A DNA stretch of 64,000 nucleotides from an uncultured Caldilineaceae bacterium (GTDB lineage: Bacteria; Chloroflexota; Anaerolineae; Caldilineales; Caldilineaceae), in the NCBI GenBank assembly GCA_951812725.1, contig OX638330.1:1488001-1552000 (forward strand), in the 5' to 3' direction. The notes beneath the pieces are model-generated. The model was not told the origin of the DNA. It saw only the letters and a list, made by a program, of their open reading frames with translations, and did no database searches. Of the stretch, positions 36,063 through 47,302 are shown piece by piece. The position numbers and the translations under genes are program-made. Within the stretch, counting starts at the first letter, position 1. Each line of letters opens with the position of its first letter.

Positions 36063-37640
36063 ATGCCAGATTTCGACGTCCTCTTCGTTGGAACCGGTCA
36101 CAACGCCCTTGTCTGTGCAGGATATCTGGCCCAGGCCGGCTACCATGTCGGAATGCTTGAGGGCAGATCCACTGTGGGGGGCGCGGTCGTGACGCAGGAG
36201 GTAATCCCCGGATATCGCTTTGATCTGGGAGGCAGCGCGCACATCCTTATTCACCACACGCCGATTGTTCGTGATCTCTGCCTGGAGGAATACGGCCTCA
36301 GTTACATTGAACTGGACCCTCTCTTTTTTGCGCCATTCCCTGATGGCACAAGGCTATTTGTCTGGAGGGATCTCGACCGCACCTGCGAAAGCATTGCCGC
36401 CTTATCCCAGGAGGATGCCGCTAACTATTACCAGTATGTCAACGATTGGAGTCCGCTGGCTGAGGCTATGGTCGAGTCCTTCATGCTCGCGCCCACGCCA
36501 CTCAACGTGGTAAAGACCTTGGGTTTCCAGAGCGGCTTGCGGAAGGATCTGCGCCGGCTGTCGGCTATTCTCGGCGGGTATGGAAAACTTCTGCGGAAGT
36601 CATTCGTTTCACCTCAAGTCCAGGCTGTCATTGGCTGGATGGCAGCCCAGTCGGGACCACCGCCTACTGAGCGACTGAGCGGCCCGTTCGCGCTCTGGCA
36701 CCCGATGTATCACCGCTCCGGCGTGAAGAGACCGCGAGGCGGCTCGGGTATGCTGACAGAGGCGCTGGCGCGCATGATCAGAGCGCATGGCGGCTCGATC
36801 GCTACGAGCAGTCGCGTCGAACGGATATTGGTAGAGAGCGGGAGAGCAGTTGGCGTTCGCACTGAAGTGGGCGACCTGTTCACCGCCAAGAGTGCCGTCG
36901 TATCCGGCGCGCATATTCACACTACACTGAAGCTCCTGGCCGAACAGGTCCCCTCTGCGCGTGTCGCCCTGGCGCGGAGATCGCGGGTTGGCAATGGGTT
37001 TGGAATGATGGTGCGGTTTGCTATGAATGCGTTGCCCGACTACGCCGCTGGCAGTACGTCTGCCGATGGCGCGTCTCGCCCGGAACACCGTGCACTACAG
37101 TTCATTTGCCCTGATCTCGACTATCTCGATCGCGCCTACGGCGACTTTCTGGGCGGACGGCCTTCTGTGGATCCGGCCCTGATTGCAATGACCTTTTCGG
37201 CGGTGGATCCGACCTTGGCGCCGCCAGGTAAACACATTCTGTTTTTGTGGGGACAGTACTTTCCCTATGAACTGGCTTCCGGCGGTAGCTGGGACGATAT
37301 TGGCGACGAGATTGCGGACCGCATGCTTGCCAAGTTGGCTGAATACGCGCCGAACGTTGCAGGGGCCGTGGTTGGCAGGCTTGTGCAGACTCCGCTCTGG
37401 CTGGAAAGAGAGTTGGGACTGCTGCGGGGCAATGTCATGCATCTTGAAATGTCGGTCAATCAGATGTTCACAATGCGGCCGGCGCTTGGGATGAGCAACT
37501 ATCGCGGCCCTGCGAAAGGTCTCTATCTCACCGGCGCCAGCACGCATCCGGGCGGAGGCATCATGGGCGCAGCCGGCAGAAATGCTGCTGCTGTTCTCCT
37601 CCATGACCTGAGCCGCAAACCGCACTTCACCGGGCTTTGA
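36063..37640 (+). CDS. CrtI/PYROXD2-type FAD-dependent oxidoreductase
   Basis: A 525-residue flavoprotein with the N-terminal dinucleotide motif [21 protein letters not shown] and the C-terminal FAD-closing motif [24 protein letters not shown], characteristic of PYROXD2/phytoene-desaturase-like proteins. [22 protein letters not shown] is also family-typical. It sits two bases after menA, so it may act on a quinone or other isoprenoid, though PYROXD2-type proteins have no assured substrate. True CrtI carotenoid desaturases are an alternative; no other carotenoid gene is nearby. Confidence 0.83.
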   Translation: MPDFDVLFVGTGHNALVCAGYLAQAGYHVGMLEGRSTVGGAVVTQEVIPGYRFDLGGSAHILIHHTPIVRDLCLEEYGLSYIELDPLFFAPFPDGTRLFVWRDLDRTCESIAALSQEDAANYYQYVNDWSPLAEAMVESFMLAPTPLNVVKTLGFQSGLRKDLRRLSAILGGYGKLLRKSFVSPQVQAVIGWMAAQSGPPPTERLSGPFALWHPMYHRSGVKRPRGGSGMLTEALARMIRAHGGSIATSSRVERILVESGRAVGVRTEVGDLFTAKSAVVSGAHIHTTLKLLAEQVPSARVALARRSRVGNGFGMMVRFAMNALPDYAAGSTSADGASRPEHRALQFICPDLDYLDRAYGDFLGGRPSVDPALIAMTFSAVDPTLAPPGKHILFLWGQYFPYELASGGSWDDIGDEIADRMLAKLAEYAPNVAGAVVGRLVQTPLWLERELGLLRGNVMHLEMSVNQMFTMRPALGMSNYRGPAKGLYLTGASTHPGGGIMGAAGRNAAAVLLHDLSRKPHFTGL

Positions 37641-37732
37641 ACGGCACCAAAATCTCTCCCGCTTTCGTCGGCGCGGCCACCGGCCTGACCCAAATCATTG
37701 GGGCGGGCTGATCAAAGTGATAGAATTCAATC

Positions 37733-38161
37733 ATGGAATCCTCACTGGAAGAAGTTTCTACACGCACTACAATCTTTCGATTTCGCAGCAGCGGTGAAGA
37801 TGCAGTTGGCTATGTCAGCGACGACGAGATTTGTCGCTTGCGATGGGGGAAGGGATTGACGATTGGCCGCTGCCAACGCGAGGAAGGCGGCTGGCGTATC
37901 TTTCGCTCAACGCGCTTCGACGAAAAGGAGCTGGGAGGGATTACCGCCGACGGCGTAATTCACAGCCATGGCCTTTTCGAAGGGGGCAGCTTGGGATGGC
38001 TGGAGGAGGATGGAACCGTGATTCGAAGCGGATTGATATTCGCAGAGGAGGAAGTCGGCCGCGTTGAAGGGCCCTACTTGCAAGCGGCCGCGGCGGCTCT
38101 GCTGTTGATCTTCGTGCCCGAGGATGATGAAGCGAGCAGAGAGATGAAGAGGCGGGAATAA
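37733..38161 (+). CDS. Hypothetical protein
   Basis: A 142-residue acidic protein rich in Gly/Glu/Arg (GYVSDDEICRLRWGKGLTIGR, GLIFAEEEVGRVEG), with a short hydrophobic stretch AAAAALLLIF near the end. The regular spacing of Gly-x-hydrophobic segments suggests a small all-beta fold. No family recognised and no strong ribosome site seen, but codon use and length support a real gene in a forward run. Confidence 0.5.
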   Translation: MESSLEEVSTRTTIFRFRSSGEDAVGYVSDDEICRLRWGKGLTIGRCQREEGGWRIFRSTRFDEKELGGITADGVIHSHGLFEGGSLGWLEEDGTVIRSGLIFAEEEVGRVEGPYLQAAAAALLLIFVPEDDEASREMKRRE

Positions 38162-38206
38162 TGTAGAGGATTGTTGTGTGTGTAGTTGTAGATTCTTATA
38201 TTGACT

Positions 38207-39088
38207 ATGCGAAATAAGACTTTGAATTTTATCGAAACTGAACATCTTACCTATTGTGTTCGAACGTCGGGCAGCGCTGACGGCGTTCCCCTGCTTCTGC
38301 TACACGGCTCGCACGCTTCCAGCCGGTGGTGGGAACCATTTTTCGCGATACTGCCAGACTCCATCTATGCGATTGCGCCCGATTTACGCGGCTGTGGTCA
38401 GAGTAGCCACTCTCACGACGGATATGGGATTGAGGAGCAGGCCGCAGATATTGCCGGGCTTGTTGAGAGTCTCGACTTGGCGGATTTCGACCTGGCAGGA
38501 CACGGTAGTGGCGGCGCAATCGCCATTGAGTACGCCCTGCGTCACCGCCAACGGTTACACAGTCTGATTCTGATTGACAGTGTGCCGATTGAGGGGGCTT
38601 TCACGCCGCTTCAGGGGCTGCAGCTCCTTTCGCAAATGCGGGAAGATCGATCCCTTCTGCGCCAAGCCCTTTCAGCGCTGATGCCCGCCGTCCCGCCTCC
38701 TACAATGACAGGAGCTGAATTTGAGGCATTTTTCGAATTGTTAGTCGAAGACGCTTCTGGTATGGCGCCCACGGCATTCACCGGCGTGGCCGAGGCCTTG
38801 GGGCGCTGGAATCGGATGGACGAGGGGCACAGACTGACTTTGCCGACGCTGCTGCTGCTTGGAACTGAAGACGTTGTTGTCGAAAGAGAAGCCGCCACGC
38901 GTTCGCTGCTTGCGATTCCTGGGGCGTCCAACCTCGAGATCCTCAGAGGTGTCGGTCACAGTCCCATGATCGAGTCGCCTGTTGTGCTGGCGGAAAGAAT
39001 TATTGAGTTCATTACCGAGGATTTCGAGAGCTTTGAGGAGGCAAGGGACTATGCCAGCGAAAGCAACGGAGATTCAGATGACTTGTAA
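38207..39088 (+). CDS. Alpha/beta-hydrolase
   Basis: About 293 residues with the alpha/beta-hydrolase core: LLLLHGSHASSRWWEPFF (oxyanion HG), DLAGHGSGGAIAIEYALRHRQ (nucleophile Ser in GHGSGG), LLLLGTEDVVVERE (acid Asp) and RGVGHSPMIESP (His). Substrate unknown. The ATG at 38207 is preferred over a TTG two codons earlier. Confidence 0.83.
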   Translation: MRNKTLNFIETEHLTYCVRTSGSADGVPLLLLHGSHASSRWWEPFFAILPDSIYAIAPDLRGCGQSSHSHDGYGIEEQAADIAGLVESLDLADFDLAGHGSGGAIAIEYALRHRQRLHSLILIDSVPIEGAFTPLQGLQLLSQMREDRSLLRQALSALMPAVPPPTMTGAEFEAFFELLVEDASGMAPTAFTGVAEALGRWNRMDEGHRLTLPTLLLLGTEDVVVEREAATRSLLAIPGASNLEILRGVGHSPMIESPVVLAERIIEFITEDFESFEEARDYASESNGDSDDL

Positions 39089-39157
39089 TGGGATTATCGG
39101 CGACATGCCGGCGGCTGGCTCATCCTCTCCAGACCCTGCAGAACAAGGGGCCATTCA

Positions 39158-39793
39158 ATGACTAACGAGAGCGAGCATGAGCTGCGGGCCCATTGGGATG
39201 GGCGTTATCGCAGCGGCCAGACGCCGTGGGATACCGGCATCACTCCGCCGGAGGTGCAGAAATTTTGGCAGGATCATACTGAGCTTGCTACTGGCGGCTT
39301 CTCCTTAGATATTGGCTGCGGCACAGGGCTCAACACCCTCTTCCTTGCGAGGCAGGGCTTGCGTGCAGTAGGAATCGATCTTTCAGGGCAGGCGCTGCAG
39401 CATGCCAAACGCCGCCTGGATGCGCATTCACGGGAAGCGACCTTCCCGACGGGCGGGACAGCATCTTTCGTGCAGGCAGATGTTAGCAGGCTGCCAGTAG
39501 ATCGACCGCGGGCCGCTTACGCCTTGGATATAGGCTGCCTTCACAGCCTGCCTGACGCGCGCCGTGCGGCCTACGCCGACGGAGTCTGCCGTGCGTTGCG
39601 GGAAGGGGGCTACTACCATCTGTACGTGTTTGACCGGGATCCAACTGACAGTCCGGGTGCCAAGGGGATGTACGAAGGAGAGGTAGCTTCGCTTTTTGGC
39701 AGCCAAATGGTAGTTGTAGCAGAAGAAATAGGTATCTCGTCAACACGGGCCTCACGACCTTCACGCTGGTTTCTTCTCCGAAAGGGTTCCTGA
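39158..39793 (+). CDS. SAM-dependent methyltransferase (TehB/TPMT-like)
   Basis: A 211-residue methyltransferase whose opening WDGRYRSGQTPWDTGITPPEV is characteristic of the thiopurine-methyltransferase/TehB-like group. Motif I is FSLDIGCGTGLNTLFLARQG, followed by RAVGIDLSGQALQHAK and YALDIGCLHSLPDARRAAYADGV. Such enzymes methylate small thiol, metalloid or halide acceptors. It ends the forward run and converges on the LCP gene. Confidence 0.8.
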   Translation: MTNESEHELRAHWDGRYRSGQTPWDTGITPPEVQKFWQDHTELATGGFSLDIGCGTGLNTLFLARQGLRAVGIDLSGQALQHAKRRLDAHSREATFPTGGTASFVQADVSRLPVDRPRAAYALDIGCLHSLPDARRAAYADGVCRALREGGYYHLYVFDRDPTDSPGAKGMYEGEVASLFGSQMVVVAEEIGISSTRASRPSRWFLLRKGS

Positions 39794-39819
39794 GAATGCC
39801 GATGCGCGGCGATCGAAGG

Positions 39820-41118
39820 TTAGTAGTCGAAGAAGGTTAATCCATTCACGCCGTGCCCATTCTGGCCGGGACATTCCGGTCGCTCAACGGGCGCTGACCC
39901 TCCTCCGTCGTCAGGTTGGGGGTTATTGGGGCTGATTGACGTATTTGTTTCTATCAGCGGCGGCCTGTCGAAGACGCGCTGGAGTTCGTCAGCGATGTAG
40001 TCCCAGTCCACCACGAAAACCGACATGCCCTCCCGCCAACCAGGCTTCATCGCATCCGGGGGAGCCAGCACCAGTCCCTTGATGCTCGATTCATTCAGTG
40101 AGAGCCCAAACCGGCCGAATTTCAGAGTGTCCCATTTGCCCACATCGGTGTCTACAGAGTAGCGCAGTGCGTCGTACAGGCCGAGCGCGCGCGGCAGTAG
40201 ATTCTGTTCGGAAAGTTGTCGGCGCAGGGCCCAGACGACGCGCTGCTGCCGGCGCGCACGTTCCAAGTCGCCGCCGCCTGCTCTGCGGCTGCGCACGTAG
40301 CTGAGCGCCTGTTCGCCGTCCAAAAGATGTTCTCCTGGCGGCAGGTTCAGATAGATGCCCTCTTCCGGATAGACTTCATACAGATAGCAGTCTACGTGAA
40401 TCTTGAGGCCTCCCAAGGCATCGATCACGTTCTTGAATCCTTCAAAGCGGAATCGAATGTAGTTGTCGATCGAGATCCCAAGCCGGTCCTCCAGGATTGA
40501 GATCAGTAACCTGGGGCCCCCACCCCCTGGCGCGTCCATCTCGCCCAGATAGTCGATTACATTTATCCGATTTGGCAAGTGCCCTGGAATATGATCGATA
40601 TACATATCGCGAGGAAAGGAGACTATAGCTGCCTCGCCTAAATCGGGGTTCATCATCAGAAGGATGATGACGTCAGTGCGCCAGTTGGGCTGATCAGGCC
40701 TCTGGTCGCTTCCCAAGATCAGTATGTTTGTTGTCGTGTTCAGGGGCTCCACAGTGGGAGTTGGCGGCGGGCTGGGGGTTGGTGTAGCTGTGGGAAGGGG
40801 TGTCGAACTGGGTGTGGGCGTAGGCGAGGCCTCGATGGCAGCCGCCTGGTCCTGTTGCTTGGTTGGCGCGAGAGCTGGGAACTCTTCATCTGTGCTGCTG
40901 CCAGCAGGGGGCGCATCGGTTTGGGCATTCTGGGAATGGGAGCCATCGACCTGGTCGCCGGTTGTTGACTCCTTGTCATTACCGGAAAAAACAAAGCTGA
41001 GCAGTATGGCGCTGGCAAGAATGAGTAGCAGGTACGGCCGTACGAACGCGGGAAGACCGCGCTTCAGCGTAGGTCGTGAATGTCTTAGGGGAACTGGGAG
41101 GTTACGCCTCAGGCTCAT
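39820..41118 (-). CDS. LytR-CpsA-Psr (LCP) family cell-wall glycopolymer ligase
   Basis: A 432-residue protein: a cytosolic Arg-rich N-terminus, one membrane segment (PYLLLILASAILLSFVF, about 28-45), a Pro/Thr/Ser linker (about 95-125), then the LCP domain. Hallmarks are NILILGSDQRPDQPNWRTD, IVSFPRDMYIDHIPGHLPNRIN, and LLDGEQALSYVRSRRAGG followed by GDLERARRQQRVVW, with the conserved Arg/Asp residues for polyprenyl-phosphate binding. LCP enzymes attach glycopolymers to peptidoglycan or other surface acceptors. It is 163 nt downstream of cinA on the same strand. Confidence 0.92.
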   Translation of the reverse strand: MSLRRNLPVPLRHSRPTLKRGLPAFVRPYLLLILASAILLSFVFSGNDKESTTGDQVDGSHSQNAQTDAPPAGSSTDEEFPALAPTKQQDQAAAIEASPTPTPSSTPLPTATPTPSPPPTPTVEPLNTTTNILILGSDQRPDQPNWRTDVIILLMMNPDLGEAAIVSFPRDMYIDHIPGHLPNRINVIDYLGEMDAPGGGGPRLLISILEDRLGISIDNYIRFRFEGFKNVIDALGGLKIHVDCYLYEVYPEEGIYLNLPPGEHLLDGEQALSYVRSRRAGGGDLERARRQQRVVWALRRQLSEQNLLPRALGLYDALRYSVDTDVGKWDTLKFGRFGLSLNESSIKGLVLAPPDAMKPGWREGMSVFVVDWDYIADELQRVFDRPPLIETNTSISPNNPQPDDGGGSAPVERPECPGQNGHGVNGLTFFDY

Positions 41119-41281
41119 AGCCGGAAAGTTCGTCGGTGGGTCTGGACGGACCGCTAGCGCCTAGCCCCATTCCTGGTTGCAATATGTGCGGGACGAGAAA
41201 ACTTCGAGAAGTGAGGATGGGAAATCGGGTCGTGTTCGTTCTCCTCCTTTCTCTTTCCTCCTCAGAGGAACAGCCCATCTG

Positions 41282-42535
41282 TTAGATTTCAAGGTCCAGC
41301 AGAATACGACGGAGCAGGTCCATCGCGCGATTGCCGACCCAGGCACTTGTAAGACGGTCGGCGCCCCCGAAAGGGAAGCGCGCCACTTCGGTGCGGTCCG
41401 GGCCAGCGCAGCCAATCCAAGTTTCGCCTCCCTGGTTGGAATGGAAGGTTTCGTCCGGTTTGCCGCTTGTGATTACGGCCAGCCCGTGTGAAACATTGCA
41501 TTCCCTCCGAAGCTGCAGCGCAAGCTCGTGTGCAACTTCGCCCGCTGGAGGCTTGTCAAGTAGTGTCCGCAAGGCCGATGCCTCTGCATCGGCATGCAAA
41601 ATTCGAACGGGATTTTCAGGGTTGACGCCCTTATTCAAACGGTCGGCAATCGCTCCGCCGGTGACCGTTTCCAACAGAGCTACGCTTGCATCAGCCTCGT
41701 GCAGCAGCCGCGCCAGCACGGATTCGACCGCTTCATCCGGCGTTGTGCTATAGATGTAACTGCCGATAACGGCGCGAACTTTCTCTTCCATTGTGTCGAG
41801 AAGCTCTTCGGCTTCTTCGGCGCTGGCAGCCCTGGCTGCGATTCGAACATCGGCTTGACCCAGGTGGGCGGCCAAGCCCATAGTTGGGTTGGCGCTGTCC
41901 ATAAGGTGGCCCAGCTCGGCGTCGAGACTGCTTTCGCCAATGCCCACAGTTCGCAAAATTCGTCGCCGAATGATGCCGACGCCACCTGTCAACTCTTGCA
42001 GGAATGGCAGCACAAGGTCGGCCATCATTCGCTTCATCTCACGCGGAACGCCCGGCATTGCGATGACTTTTCCGTCTCGCCCGTGCCTACGATCATAGCC
42101 GATGAATCCGGGAGCAGTGCCAACCGGGTTTTCGAGTATGGTCGCTGATTCCGGAATCTGTGCTTGCCGAAGATTGTTTTCGCTCATGCGCTGATAGCCC
42201 CAGCGGGAGAATCGCTCGCGCAGGTTGTCTTCGATGTCCGGGTGTCTTTCCAACGGACAACCGGTGGCATTTGCGATGGCGTCGCGCGTGATGTCGTCGG
42301 CGGTGGGTCCCAGGCCTCCTGTAATAAGAACGACGTCGCTACGTGCCAGGGCGGTCTCCAACACGCCGCGCAGCCGAGGCTCGTTATCGCCGACGGTGGT
42401 CTTATAGTACAGATTGACCCCTATCTCCCTGAGCTGCTGGGCAATCCAGGCGGCGTTCGTATCAACGATGTCACCGAGTAGAATTTCAGTACCCGACGTG
42501 ACCAGTTCAGCGGAAACAGTCTTGGCTTCTGTCAT
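41282..42535 (-). CDS. cinA: CinA-family protein with eroded C-terminal amidohydrolase domain
   Basis: A 417-residue CinA. The N-terminal MoCF/COG1058 domain is intact: SAELVTSGTEILLGDIVDTN, VLITGGLGPTADDITRDAIA, and AMPGVPREMKRMM. The C-terminal domain normally deamidates NMN and carries AESCTGG with a catalytic Ser, and a TGIAGPGG loop. Here they read LLETVTGG (Ser replaced by T290) and VITSGKPDETF, so NMN deamidase activity is doubtful. The protein may act only through its MoCF (ADP-ribose pyrophosphatase-type) domain. Confidence 0.88.
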   Translation of the reverse strand: MTEAKTVSAELVTSGTEILLGDIVDTNAAWIAQQLREIGVNLYYKTTVGDNEPRLRGVLETALARSDVVLITGGLGPTADDITRDAIANATGCPLERHPDIEDNLRERFSRWGYQRMSENNLRQAQIPESATILENPVGTAPGFIGYDRRHGRDGKVIAMPGVPREMKRMMADLVLPFLQELTGGVGIIRRRILRTVGIGESSLDAELGHLMDSANPTMGLAAHLGQADVRIAARAASAEEAEELLDTMEEKVRAVIGSYIYSTTPDEAVESVLARLLHEADASVALLETVTGGAIADRLNKGVNPENPVRILHADAEASALRTLLDKPPAGEVAHELALQLRRECNVSHGLAVITSGKPDETFHSNQGGETWIGCAGPDRTEVARFPFGGADRLTSAWVGNRAMDLLRRILLDLEI

Positions 42536-42615
42536 GATCGCTTTCAGTTCTTGTGGTCGTACATAATCGAGTCCGTCAGGTTACTTTGCCTAGCTGCCCA
42601 CGCAGATGTTCGGAT

Positions 42616-44199
42616 CTAGAGTAGTAGGGCCGCCTGGCCGCGGATGCTGCGGACACGACCTGCCAGAGCGGTATTGCCTTCGGCGCTGAAGCGTTCTTCC
42701 AGCCCTTTCAGTGCCGTCACGAATTCCTGCGAAAGGTTCGAGCGGTTGTCCTGCAGCAGACGGCGCATTGTACCCTCATCGGGGGCGGACAACAGCTGGT
42801 TGAGCAGCTTCATTTCCGGCGGCATGCGTTCTTCCAAAATTGCAACTGCCTTCTCGTAGATGGTACGCAGCCTCTGCACTGCAAATGCTGCCTTGCTCTC
42901 CTCGGCCTGTTTGATGTTGGAAGCCAGCACTGCGAGGAACATTTCATCAATCCGATCGGCGTTTTCCCTGAGTGCGGCATCGGTATCGGGCGCTTGCAAG
43001 ACCTCCTGCAGAACAGCCTGAACTTGCTGTGCGGCCGCCTGCTGGCTCTGACTGCGTTGTTCACCTATTTCGACAATTCTTTCCCGGATGGCGATCAGTG
43101 CTGAGCGCTCTTCGGGGTCGGTAGAGTGCTCCAAACGGTCGGCGAGGCCGAGCAGGAATTGGTAGTCGGTAAAGCCGGCCGTCGCGTTGAGGACGGCGGT
43201 TGCGATGGCCTCGCCGTTCTCACCCTCCAGCCAGTAGTCGACCAACTTCGAGAGCAACTCCTCGCGCGTGGTTTGCGGCCCGATGCTGGACAGCGCTTCC
43301 TGTACGCGTTCTTCCAAGGCTTTAAGCTCCTGGCCGGCTTCGGTGGAGTCGAGCAGAGCGGCGCGCAGATTAACGAGAGCTTGGTGCTGTTCCGGCTCAC
43401 CTTCAGCGGCGACGGCATTGATTACCTGGCCAAGGAGCACAAAGAAGCTCGAATCGATCAGGGCTTTATTTCGATCTATGACCAGTTGCATGGCGCTCTG
43501 ATCGCTTCCGAGGCGCACGAGGCTGCCGATAAGCTCTGATTGTTCCCGGCGGCGGCGCAACATTTCAGGTGTAACGCCCTCAAAGCCCCATAGTTTCTCT
43601 ATCAGTGAATCCCACTCGAAAAACTGTTGCGCCTGAAACATATACCCACGGCGCTGGTCGGACGGTATCCGCGCCATCAGCGTTTGGCTCATCTCGCCAA
43701 TCACTTTTTGGGTTTGCATGTCGTCAAGCTGCACCTGACCGGGGACAATGACGCCAAGAAACTCATGTTCCGGTTCGTGGACCATCAGAGGTACGCTGAG
43801 CGGACCACCGGCGCCGCAGGAATTGCAGACGGCGGTGTTGATCTGTCCACCCAATAACATGCCTTTCAATTCGGGATTGACGCCCAGATCTATGATCGAA
43901 AAGACGGCGGCAGTGTAGGTCGTGCGGCAGTTGGGACAGGTGACCTGTGCGCCGGTTGGGGGGAAGAGCAGGTCAAGTTCGGGTTGTTGACGGGCGTCGT
44001 CTTGCGAGTCGCCCGGTTGCTGGGGGGAGGTCGCTTCCTCCTCAGGTGTCGAGGGTTGCTCGCTTGGAGGTGTTTCTTCGGCGCTGCTTTCCGGCTGATT
44101 ATCTTCACTACGCCTTGACGACGAAAAACCTTTGGGGAGTTCGATTCCACCGGACGATTGCGATGGAGACGGGCTGTCTGGGGTCCAGATTTCACTCAT
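42616..44199 (-). CDS. CpXC-domain protein
   Basis: A 527-residue protein. The N-terminal ~85 residues are low-complexity and acidic; then QVTCPNCRTTYTAAVFSIID and NTAVCNSCGAGGPLSVPLMVHEPE give the two CxxC-type pairs of the CpXC domain (a putative zinc-binding domain common in Chloroflexota and Actinobacteria). The rest is helical and Gln/Glu-rich (about 200-520), probably coiled. Function unknown. It starts five bases after the TPR-like gene's stop, so they form one operon. Confidence 0.75.
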   Translation of the reverse strand: MSEIWTPDSPSPSQSSGGIELPKGFSSSRRSEDNQPESSAEETPPSEQPSTPEEEATSPQQPGDSQDDARQQPELDLLFPPTGAQVTCPNCRTTYTAAVFSIIDLGVNPELKGMLLGGQINTAVCNSCGAGGPLSVPLMVHEPEHEFLGVIVPGQVQLDDMQTQKVIGEMSQTLMARIPSDQRRGYMFQAQQFFEWDSLIEKLWGFEGVTPEMLRRRREQSELIGSLVRLGSDQSAMQLVIDRNKALIDSSFFVLLGQVINAVAAEGEPEQHQALVNLRAALLDSTEAGQELKALEERVQEALSSIGPQTTREELLSKLVDYWLEGENGEAIATAVLNATAGFTDYQFLLGLADRLEHSTDPEERSALIAIRERIVEIGEQRSQSQQAAAQQVQAVLQEVLQAPDTDAALRENADRIDEMFLAVLASNIKQAEESKAAFAVQRLRTIYEKAVAILEERMPPEMKLLNQLLSAPDEGTMRRLLQDNRSNLSQEFVTALKGLEERFSAEGNTALAGRVRSIRGQAALLL

Positions 44200-44204
44200 G
44201 GTTG

Positions 44205-45002
44205 TCAGTCCAATTCCTCATGAAAGCTCATTTTTGTCTGGAGCGTTTCTTTGACCAGTGCGGCCAAACCCCAGCGCCGTTTTGTCAAAGCGTCCACCAA
44301 CCAGGCCTGGTGTGTGGATCGCGCGGCCAACTGGCGCCGCTTTGTTGCAGTCAATCCCGGTTCATCGGCCATCACACCCAGCAGAGTAAATACGCCGGCG
44401 ACCGTTTCCGCCAACTCGGCGAAGTCGCGCAGTTCTGGCAACTGCTCGCCGTCGGCGCGCTCCGCTGCCTGAGCCAGAGCTACGCCAAGTGGGAGCAAGC
44501 CCCGGATGTTGTCAGATTCTATCAGGTAGTTGGCAGCGGGAACGACCTGATTGAGCGTCGTCAGCACCAGTCTGCCATCCAGCTGCAGCGCCAATCCCAG
44601 TGCCTTGCCAAAACAGTGGGCTGCGGCTGTCCACGCATCAGTTCGCAGATGCAGGAATCCGTCTACCCGGAAAGTTTGCACCAACCCGGCGCCGTCTCCG
44701 ATTGCGAGGAATGTCTCCTGGGCCAACTGATTGTGGGCGAATGCCTTCTTGATATTGCCAGTGGACTCCTCCAGTGCGGCCCTTTGTGCCATGGCCCGTC
44801 CATAACCGGCGTAGTCTTCGACTGCAGCTGCCTCGTTGGCGGCTGCGGTCAGCCTTGCCGCTGCGGGCCCATTCTCACCCTGTGCCAGGAATGCCGCGCC
44901 CTCGTCCAACAGGCGAGACACGGCCTCTGAAGGCTGTAAGGAAAGTTCTTCGCTGCCCGCGGGCGGCAACATAATGCCATCTGTCCGTGTATTGATCGTC
45001 AA
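44205..45002 (-). CDS. TPR-like helical protein
   Basis: Up to 265 residues, almost entirely helical with alternating Ala/Leu repeats (VSRLLDEGAAFLAQGENGPAAARL, AVEDYAGYGRAMAQRAALEESTGNIKKAF, TAAAHCFGKALGLALQLDG) resembling tetratricopeptide-like units. No catalytic motif. The reading frame begins at TTG 45002; an ATG at 44972 is a plausible alternative. It is translated just ahead of the CpXC protein and probably works with it. Confidence 0.6.
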   Translation of the reverse strand: MTINTRTDGIMLPPAGSEELSLQPSEAVSRLLDEGAAFLAQGENGPAAARLTAAANEAAAVEDYAGYGRAMAQRAALEESTGNIKKAFAHNQLAQETFLAIGDGAGLVQTFRVDGFLHLRTDAWTAAAHCFGKALGLALQLDGRLVLTTLNQVVPAANYLIESDNIRGLLPLGVALAQAAERADGEQLPELRDFAELAETVAGVFTLLGVMADEPGLTATKRRQLAARSTHQAWLVDALTKRRWGLAALVKETLQTKMSFHEELD

Positions 45003-45092
45003 CCTTCTGAATTTTATCTAATCATTCGAAATAAGGCTATTCCGTTTCAGCGCGAGTGCCTTAAAGTATGGAAATCTGGCGGGCCGATGCAA

Positions 45093-47171
<2,079 letters not shown>

Positions 47172-47302
47172 TCAAGTGATTCTCAAGTCCGAGCTTTGCT
47201 CGTAGCCGCAAGCGGCGTCTTCAGGGCGTGATAGTTTTGCGGCAGAGTTTGGAGCACGCAACTCTGGCTGAGGCAACATGATGTTGATTCTCGTTCCGAC
47301 GA

